A stretch of DNA of 20,483 nt from Lachnospiraceae bacterium (lineage in GTDB: Bacteria; Bacillota; Clostridia; Lachnospirales; Lachnospiraceae): contig CAAGPW010000208.1 in the NCBI GenBank assembly GCA_900771955.1, forward strand, positions 1 through 20,483, given 5' to 3'. The notes beneath the pieces were generated by a model. That model did no database searches. It was not told the DNA's origin and saw only the letters and a program-made list of their open reading frames with translations. Below are positions 16,154-20,483 of the stretch, piece after piece (the first letter of the stretch is position 1; each line of letters starts with the position of its first letter). The translations under genes were made by a program, and so were the position numbers.

Positions 16154-16184
16154 GAACTGTTTGGCAGCAAATGGTTCTTTTTTT
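16154..16184 (+). terminator. Attenuator 2, directly before the ABC-F gene
   Basis: GAAC and TTTG on the left arm (16154-16157, 16060s-equivalent offset to 16160-16163) pair with CAAA (16168-16171) and GTTC (16174-16177). The loop is GCAG, and one two-base internal loop interrupts the stem. Seven T residues follow. The hairpin ends a few bases before the ABC-F ribosome site GGGAGGG. Confidence 0.65.
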
Positions 16185-16202
16185 ATACAGGGAGGGATGT
16201 AT

Positions 16203-16900
16203 ATGTCACAGATAAGTGTAAGCAATCTGACGTTTTCTTATGATGGAAGCTTTGATCCTGTATTTTCAAATGTTTCGTTTTCTGTTGATACGAACTGGAA
16301 ATTGGGATTTATAGGCCGGAACGGAAAGGGTAAAACGACATTTTTGAAATTGCTGTTGGGGAAATTTGATTATAACGGTTCGATAAAAGCAACTACGGCA
16401 TTTGATCATTTTCCGTATCAGATCACAGAACGCCAGATGCAGTTACCGGCGGTGGAATTTTTAGAAGAAATAAAGACCGGGTGTGAATCGTGGAGGGTAA
16501 TATGTGAACTGGCAGGATTGGGAGAAAATGCAGAACTTCTTTATCGGCCTTATCGGACCTTAAGCCCGGGAGAGCGAAGAAAAGGAAGGCCTTTTACAGG
16601 ATCTGGAGATAACGGCTGATTTAAAGCTGTTTCAGCTGTCCCATCATAAAAACATACTTGTCAATGTGAAAGATTACAGCATAAGATATGCGGATGTGGA
16701 TTATCCGGTGTTTGAAGGAGTAACCTTTGTGGTTCATCAGGGAGAACGAATTGCTTTGTCCGGGAAAATGGATGTGGAAAATCTACGCTTCCAGAATGCA
16801 GATTGAGAAGCTGTTGCTTGCGTTTCAGCCGACAATGCTGTTCGTAGAGCATGATGTGAGATTTTGTGAAAAAATTGCGACGAGGATCATTGAATTATAG
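16203..16900 (+). pseudogene. Lsa-like ABC-F ribosome-protection gene, relic with two internal deletions
   Basis: The first segment (16203-16583) encodes an intact start: MSQISVSNLTFSYDG, Walker A GFIGRNGKGKTTF (35-47) and the signature LSPGE (120-124). Near 16580 the sequence jumps, in another frame, to EKEGLLQDLEITADL, which in Lsa-type proteins lies at the linker before the second ATPase domain; about 150 residues are gone. The second domain then runs only to RIALSGK, where its Walker A should begin. A second jump, again in a new frame, leads to SRMQIEKLLLAFQP and the family C-terminus TMLFVEHDVRFCEKIATR, ending at TAG 16898-16900. About 230 of roughly 490 codons remain. Intact relatives protect ribosomes from lincosamides, pleuromutilins or streptogramins. 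The first open frame (138 residues) is unlikely to function. Confidence 0.88.
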
Positions 16901-16914
16901 AAAAATCCAGGATA

Positions 16915-16949
16915 AGAAAAAAGACAGCCGGACTGAAAAGTCCGGCTGT
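16915..16949 (-). terminator. Terminator of the ECF S-component gene
   Basis: ACAGCCGGACT (16924-16934) and AGTCCGGCTGT (16939-16949) form a perfect 11-bp stem with a GAAA loop on the plus strand. Only the minus strand has the T-run (complement of the A-run 16916-16922), so it serves the minus-strand gene ending at 16978. Confidence 0.88.
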
Positions 16950-16977
16950 AAGTGTAAAAATGCAGTATACGAAAACT

Positions 16978-17571
16978 TTAATTGGCTTCTTTCCCAACCG
17001 CAGGGAAGAGACCGGCTTTTTTCAATACCGGATAAAGTGCCATGTATACAAGAACTGAAACAATGACGGAAAGCACAGCGTTGATGGAAGTGGCCGCAAT
17101 GTTCCAGGTTAAAGCTACCTCAGCGGCTGGCTTGCCGAGCAGTACACGCTTGTAGAAGTAACCGAACAGCGGGTCAAAGATGACATTAAAGCCAAGTCCG
17201 CAGATAGCGGCAAGCAGTGTCCATTTAAAAATTTTACTGCGGTCATTTGTCTTTGTGATCCTGCCGCAGCGGTGTGCGATGATTCCGGTAATAAGCCCGA
17301 TGCAGAACTTTAAGATGAAAGTTTTTGGCGCATAGATGATGTATACCGGATCTAAAAGGTCACCGATCGTCATTCCGATCGCACCGCCAAGTCCGCCGAG
17401 CGGACCGCCCAGTAAAAGGGCACCCAGAACACAGACTGCGTTTCCAAGGTGGATGGATGTGGCATCTCCGCCCGGAAGTGAGATCTTGATCTGTAAAAAG
17501 GTGAATACAACATAGGATAATGCGGCCATAAAAGCGGTCATTACCATTTTTAACAGCTTTTCATTTCTCAT
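16978..17571 (-). CDS. ECF transporter S component, vitamin-type, substrate unknown
   Basis: This 197-residue membrane protein has about six hydrophobic segments. An early segment ends in FLQIKISLPGGDATSIHLGN. It is followed by the Gly-rich ALLLGGPLGGLGGAIGMTIG and DLLDPVYI, the pattern of ECF-type S components near the PF07155/PF12822 group. It would bind a vitamin or related small molecule and share a common EcfA-EcfA'-EcfT module encoded elsewhere. The ATG at 17571 has AGAGGAA upstream. It lies 97 bp downstream of an NMT1/THI5-like binding protein gene on the same strand, which hints at a pyrimidine or thiamine precursor, but no riboswitch was recognised to support this. Confidence 0.8.
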   Translation of the reverse strand: MRNEKLLKMVMTAFMAALSYVVFTFLQIKISLPGGDATSIHLGNAVCVLGALLLGGPLGGLGGAIGMTIGDLLDPVYIIYAPKTFILKFCIGLITGIIAHRCGRITKTNDRSKIFKWTLLAAICGLGFNVIFDPLFGYFYKRVLLGKPAAEVALTWNIAATSINAVLSVIVSVLVYMALYPVLKKAGLFPAVGKEAN

Positions 17572-17606
17572 AATAAATTCCTCTTTTCTTTTCGTAAATA
17601 TCTATG

Positions 17607-17669
17607 AGTATATGAGATTAGTGGATTGAAGGAAATAACCAGTTTGAGAAATTTTGACCATACCAGTTT
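17607..17669 (-). promoter_or_regulatory. Spaced direct repeats upstream of a possible -10 box for the ECF gene
   Basis: On the plus strand ACCAGTTT occurs at 17638-17645 and again at 17662-17669, a pitch of 24 bp. On the minus strand these read AAACTGGT and lie upstream of a TATACT box (17612-17607), in positions suited to an activator. No regulator family is identified. Confidence 0.35.
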
Positions 17670-18682
17670 TATTTTACAGAGTCAGCAGCAGCTCTGGCAA
17701 AATCTGTGCAGACCAGTGCGGCATAATCCGGCTTTTCAGAGAGCTCTCCGGCATCATCTAAAATAGTGAGCAAAAGCTCGTAGCTGTCTTCGGAAAAAAT
17801 AAGGTCGGTTTTCCAGGTGTCCTGCCCGTAATAGCGGGAGATGATGGTAGTGAGTGTGGCAGAATCGGTATCCGGGAACTGCGGAGCGATCACAGCGGCA
17901 ATCTCCTCCGGGGTGTGCGCGGAAACATAGTTCATGCCTTTTTGCAGCGCGTTTGTGAAGGACTGCACCGTGCCGGCATTTTTATCAAGATAACTCTGTT
18001 TGGCGGAAAAGGCAGTGTAAGGCACATAGCCGGAATCTACACCGAGTGAGGCGACCACATAACCGGCACCTTCGGATTCGAGTGCAGTGGCTCCAGGTTC
18101 AAATTCTACAGTGTAGTCACCGCTTCCGCCGGAAAACGCGGCAGCAGTAGAGCCAAAATCAATGCTCTGATCAATGGAGAGATCCACCGTGGGGTCAATG
18201 CCGTTTTGCTTTAAAACATATTCAAATACCATTTCCGGCATACCGCCTTTTCTACCGCCAAGCACGGCCTTGCCTTTTAAGTCATTCCAGGAAAAATGGT
18301 CAGAAGGTGTGCGGGCAACGAGAAAGTTTCCGGCGCGCTGCGTGAGCTGCGCAAAGTTTACGACAGTATCGGTGGCACCTTCATTTGCGGCATAAACGGT
18401 TGTTTCGGGCCCCATAAAGCCGATGTCCGCCTCGCCGGATAAAACGGCGGTCATGGTTTTGTCGGCACCGAAGCCGGTCACCAGCGAAAGGTCGATACCC
18501 TCCTCCTTAAAATAACCGTTTTCGATCGAGACGTAGAGTGGTGCATAAAAAACAGAATGCGCAACTTCGTTTAAAGTGACGGAGGTAAGTCTGTCAGGTT
18601 TGCTGTCTTTGCCGCATCCGGTAAGAGTACCGGACAGCATGAGCAGAGCGAAGCTCAGACAAAAGAAACGTTTTTTTGTCAT
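17669..18682 (-). CDS. ABC transporter substrate-binding lipoprotein, NMT1/THI5-like (SsuA/ThiY type)
   Basis: This is a 337-residue lipoprotein. The signal peptide has KKR near its start, a hydrophobic core and the lipobox LTGC with C23 as the lipidated residue. The mature protein shows NEVAHSVFYAPLYVSIENGYF, then EEGIDLSLV and SGEADIGFMGPETTVY, typical of the NMT1/THI5 fold that binds thiamine precursors, sulfonates, nitrate or similar ligands. The GGRKGGMPEMVFEYVLKQNG stretch is the usual hinge-adjacent region. No permease or ATPase gene lies next to it, so its partner components are elsewhere or it works with an unusual partner. The ATG at 18682 has AAAAAGG upstream at a slightly long distance. 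The ligand cannot be assigned. Confidence 0.88.
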   Translation of the reverse strand: MTKKRFFCLSFALLMLSGTLTGCGKDSKPDRLTSVTLNEVAHSVFYAPLYVSIENGYFKEEGIDLSLVTGFGADKTMTAVLSGEADIGFMGPETTVYAANEGATDTVVNFAQLTQRAGNFLVARTPSDHFSWNDLKGKAVLGGRKGGMPEMVFEYVLKQNGIDPTVDLSIDQSIDFGSTAAAFSGGSGDYTVEFEPGATALESEGAGYVVASLGVDSGYVPYTAFSAKQSYLDKNAGTVQSFTNALQKGMNYVSAHTPEEIAAVIAPQFPDTDSATLTTIISRYYGQDTWKTDLIFSEDSYELLLTILDDAGELSEKPDYAALVCTDFARAAADSVK

Positions 18683-18754
18683 GCGAAAGAACCTTTTTGT
18701 TTTTTACATTTTATGAGGAAAGGAAAAAATTGTGAAAGTACACGCAAAAGAGTG

Positions 18755-18783
18755 TTTACGTTCATGCTTTAATATGATAAAAT
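18755..18783 (+). promoter_or_regulatory. Sigma-A promoter of yerC
   Basis: TTTACG (18755-18760) and TAAAAT (18778-18783) are separated by exactly 17 bp. The start near 18790 gives a leader of about 88 nt, in which I see no clear structure. Confidence 0.6.
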
Positions 18784-18877
18784 GAGAAAAAGAATGGAGC
18801 AGAGAGATATCATCTGCTTTTTTTCGGGGAAAAATACGAAAAACGAACAAATGAATATAAGAAAGGAAGAATCCTAT

Positions 18878-19186
18878 ATGAGCAAAAAAATCAGGACGGA
18901 AGCAGTAGATCATCTGTTTGATGCGATTTTGACGCTTCAGAATAAAGAAGAATGTTATACGTTTTTTGAAGATGTTTGTACGGTAAATGAGCTGCTTTCC
19001 CTGTCGCAGCGTTATGAGGTGGCAAGGATGCTGCGGGCGCAGAAAACTTATCTTGACATTGCGGAAAAGACCGGTGCCTCTACGGCTACGATCAGCCGTG
19101 TCAACCGTTCTCTGAATTACGGCAATGATGGTTACGATATGGTGTTTGCGCGTACACAAGTAAATGAAAATGAAGAAGAGAACTGA
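18878..19186 (+). CDS. yerC: TrpR-like transcriptional regulator, YerC/YecD family
   Basis: This 102-residue protein has the Trp-repressor fold signature. A helical N-terminal half (DAILTLQNKEECYTFFEDV) leads into NELLSLSQRYEVARML and then the helix-turn-helix KTYLDIAEKTGASTATISRV, followed by NRSLNYGNDGY. All of these are typical of the YerC/YecD group, whose physiological role is not settled. The ATG at 18878 has AAAGGAAG upstream; a longer frame from 18782 would start at the edge of the promoter and lacks a ribosome site. The acidic tail ends NENEEEN. It sits two genes from pcrA, a neighbourhood often seen in Firmicutes. Its stop codon is part of a terminator stem shared with the convergent gene. 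Confidence 0.92.
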   Translation: MSKKIRTEAVDHLFDAILTLQNKEECYTFFEDVCTVNELLSLSQRYEVARMLRAQKTYLDIAEKTGASTATISRVNRSLNYGNDGYDMVFARTQVNENEEEN

Positions 19187-19204
19187 TCACTCAGTTCTCT
19201 TTTG
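19177..19204. terminator. Bidirectional terminator spanning both stop codons of yerC and the DUF1836 gene
   Basis: AGAGAACTGA (19177-19186) pairs perfectly with TCAGTTCTCT (19191-19200) around a TCAC loop. TTT then T-rich sequence follows on the plus strand. The yerC TGA (19184-19186) ends the left arm, and the DUF1836 stop (19187-19189, complement) is in the loop. Confidence 0.82.
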
Positions 19205-19834
19205 CTTTCTCTCTTTCTTTTCCGCCTTCTCTTTTTCTTTTGGGTCTGTCTTCGGAAGCTCGTCGATGATCTTTTCAATCATCATTTTTTTCACAAATAC
19301 ATCAAAACTCAGCATGCAGATAAAAGAAAAGGTGTGGAGAAATTCCTTCTCATCCTCCGGTGCATCAGCAAAGGTATCAAAGCTGACATTGAAAATTCTT
19401 GTGATATCCTTTGCAAGATGTGCAACCTCATCGTGTTCTAAGCTGAACACTTCGGAATAGATATCTTCGAGTCCGAGATCAGAATCCGAAGCGAAATGCT
19501 TTTCCGTAATGGGATTTAGAATGCTCTGCAGATCGCTGATGCTTAAAATATTTTTAAAATAGTAGATAAAAATAAGCGTCAGAACATGCTCTTTGGTATA
19601 TTTCTTTTTGACCGGCGGAGGCAGCAGATTGTTCTTTGCGTAGTTGTTGATCATGGTTTTGGTTAACACCTTGTCCTCCGGATAACGTTTGGCGGAAGCA
19701 AGCTGTGAGTCCATGAAAGTAGTGACCTGATCCATATATAAATCTATATTCGGAAGATCTTCCGGTTTTACATAATCGATTCTGGATAAACTGGCTAAAA
19801 TGCTGTTTAAGAAATCTTTTGTGTCGATTGTCAT
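19187..19834 (-). CDS. DUF1836 domain protein, MerR-like DNA-binding regulator
   Basis: This is a 215-residue protein. Residues 57-95 hold the recognisable part of DUF1836: KVLTKTMINNYAKNNLLPPP followed by KKKYTKEHVLTLIFIYYFK, a winged-helix arrangement resembling MerR proteins. The C-terminal half is helical with a hydrophobic stretch FLHTFSFICMLSFDVFVKKM. The tail from about 195 is a charged run of Lys, Glu and Arg. The ATG at 19834 is preferred to a GTG at 19843 because that GTG is part of the ribosome site GAGGTG. No function has been established for the family as far as I know. It is divergent from pcrA and convergent with yerC, and its stop directly abuts that of yerC. Confidence 0.85.
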   Translation of the reverse strand: MTIDTKDFLNSILASLSRIDYVKPEDLPNIDLYMDQVTTFMDSQLASAKRYPEDKVLTKTMINNYAKNNLLPPPVKKKYTKEHVLTLIFIYYFKNILSISDLQSILNPITEKHFASDSDLGLEDIYSEVFSLEHDEVAHLAKDITRIFNVSFDTFADAPEDEKEFLHTFSFICMLSFDVFVKKMMIEKIIDELPKTDPKEKEKAEKKERKQKRTE

Positions 19835-19853
19835 AATTTTCACCTCAAAGCCT

Positions 19854-19882
19854 ATTATATAGTATTAAAAACCATATGACAA
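19854..19882 (-). promoter_or_regulatory. Sigma-A promoter of the DUF1836 gene
   Basis: On the minus strand TTGTCA (19882-19877) and a perfect TATAAT (19859-19854) are 17 bp apart. The start near 19847 leaves a leader of about a dozen bases, most of it the ribosome site. Confidence 0.75.
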
Positions 19883-19899
19883 GATATAAATATTTTGGT

Positions 19900-19928
19900 T
19901 TGACAAAAAAACCACTGCATGATAGGGT
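19900..19928 (+). promoter_or_regulatory. Sigma-A promoter of pcrA
   Basis: A perfect TTGACA (19900-19905) is followed after 17 bp by TAGGGT (19923-19928), a weak -10. It is back to back with the DUF1836 promoter; the two -35 boxes are 17 bp apart. Confidence 0.6.
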
Positions 19929-19965
19929 TATCTGAGGAATAAATTGCAGCAGGAAAGGGAGCTTA

Positions 19966-20483
19966 ATGATGTACGAAGGGATGAATGAAAAACAGCAGGA
20001 GGCGGTACTGCATACCGAAGGACCGCTCCTTATACTGGCCGGTGCAGGCAGTGGAAAGACGAGAGTGCTGACGCACCGTACCGCCTATCTGATCGAAGAA
20101 ATGGGGGTCAATCCCTACAATATCATGGCAATTACTTTTACCAATAAGGCTGCGGGAGAGATGCGGGAACGTATTGATGAAATGGTCGGCTATGGCTCGG
20201 AGAGCATCTGGGTATCGACGTTTCATTCCACCTGTGTCAGGATTCTGCGTCGCTTTATCGATCATATCGGATTTTCCACAAATTTTACGATTTATGATTC
20301 AGATGACCAGAAAACACTGATGAAAGACATCTGCAAACGGCTTAAGATCGATACGAAGATCTATAAGGAGCGGATGTTTTTAAATGTGATCTCCCATGCA
20401 AAGGATGAACTGGTCGATCCGGTCACGTTTTCCCTTCAGGCGCAGGGAGATTACACGAAGCAGCGGCAGGCGGCAGTCTATCA
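19966..20483 (+). CDS. pcrA: ATP-dependent DNA helicase PcrA/UvrD, N-terminal part
   Basis: The first 172 codons of an SF1A helicase are present; the gene runs off the right edge. It shows the Q-motif region MNEKQQEAV, Walker A LAGAGSGKTRVL (about 25-36), motif Ia AITFTNKAAGEMRERI and the WVSTFHSTCVRILRR region of the 1A-1B boundary. Then comes YDSDDQKTLMKDICKRL, all as in PcrA. PcrA unwinds DNA in excision repair and removes proteins from DNA. ATG codons at 19966 and 19969 are adjacent and in frame; AGGAAAGGGAG upstream suits either. Overall family assignment is firm, but PcrA versus another UvrD-like paralogue cannot be settled without the rest. Confidence 0.93.
   Translation, partial: MMYEGMNEKQQEAVLHTEGPLLILAGAGSGKTRVLTHRTAYLIEEMGVNPYNIMAITFTNKAAGEMRERIDEMVGYGSESIWVSTFHSTCVRILRRFIDHIGFSTNFTIYDSDDQKTLMKDICKRLKIDTKIYKERMFLNVISHAKDELVDPVTFSLQAQGDYTKQRQAAVY

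Larger units (their letters stand above)
15852..16202 (+). promoter_or_regulatory. Structured attenuator-type leader of an ABC-F antibiotic-resistance-like gene
   Basis: About 350 nt separate the predicted start point from the ABC-F ATG, and nothing conventional is encoded here. The leader has, in order: a three-codon ORF inside a long composite hairpin ending in a U-run, a ten-codon ORF, several small AT-rich stem-loops, and a second terminator immediately before the ABC-F ribosome site. Premature termination with short upstream ORFs is the known way that many ABC-F and rRNA methylase genes sense ribosome-targeting antibiotics. The specific mechanism here is inferred from layout only. Confidence 0.65.

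Noticed and set aside
16924..16949. Terminator for the ABC-F relic on the plus strand
   Set aside because: The stem is perfect, but no T-run follows on the plus strand. The run of A before it makes it a minus-strand terminator.
16866..17066. Plus-strand ORF of 66 codons after the ABC-F relic
   Set aside because: It spans the relic end, the minus-strand terminator and antisense sequence of the ECF gene. There is no ribosome site or family similarity.
18683..18781. A TPP riboswitch ahead of the NMT1/THI5-like gene
   Set aside because: The roughly 100-nt upstream region lacks the conserved THI-box sequences and is too short before the divergent promoter.

Overview
The window looks like chromosome of a gut Firmicute of the family Lachnospiraceae, probably close to Roseburia or Agathobacter. 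This is an inference from gene content and style: a CUT1-type sugar ABC transporter next to GH2 and GH42 beta-galactosidases, a Firmicute-type GalT, Clostridia-style Lgt, a YerC/YecD regulator, DUF1836 and PcrA. Strong purine-rich Shine-Dalgarno sites and consensus sigma-A promoters fit the same view. No rRNA, tRNA, CRISPR array, transposase or prophage gene was seen.

Region 1 (1-10370) is a beta-galactoside utilisation locus. It holds the 3' end of a sugar-binding protein gene, two permeases and a GH2 LacZ-type beta-galactosidase on the plus strand. A GH42 beta-galactosidase converges on it from the minus strand. Next come a divergent LacI-family repressor and galT. The likely logic is import of a galactoside or galacto-oligosaccharide, cytoplasmic hydrolysis by LacZ and/or the GH42 enzyme, and entry of galactose-1-phosphate into the Leloir pathway through GalT. 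No transporter ATPase, galK or galE lies in the window. Terminator-like hairpins separate the binding protein from the permeases and the permeases from lacZ. A repeated CG-centred site, core ATCGGTTG, sits over the GH42 promoter and upstream of galT. It is the best candidate operator for the LacI protein.

Region 2 (10371-15808) is housekeeping in character. It has two tandem PLP aminotransferases (the second HisC-like), a small membrane protein of the Sm_multidrug_ex family that overlaps convergently with lgt, and a predicted ABC-class ATPase of the COG3044/PF09818 type.

Region 3 (15809-16900) is the most unusual. A consensus promoter drives a leader of about 350 nt with a three-codon ORF (Met-Arg-Arg-stop) inside a 123-nt composite hairpin ending in a U-run. 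A second ten-codon ORF and a second terminator follow, directly before an Lsa-like ABC-F gene. This is the layout of antibiotic-responsive attenuation leaders. The ABC-F gene is a relic, with two internal deletions and frame changes, while the leader still looks intact.

Region 4 (16901-20483) has a minus-strand ECF S component and an orphan NMT1/THI5-like lipoprotein binding protein, then yerC, a DUF1836 regulator whose stop codon abuts that of yerC inside a shared terminator, and the 5' end of pcrA.
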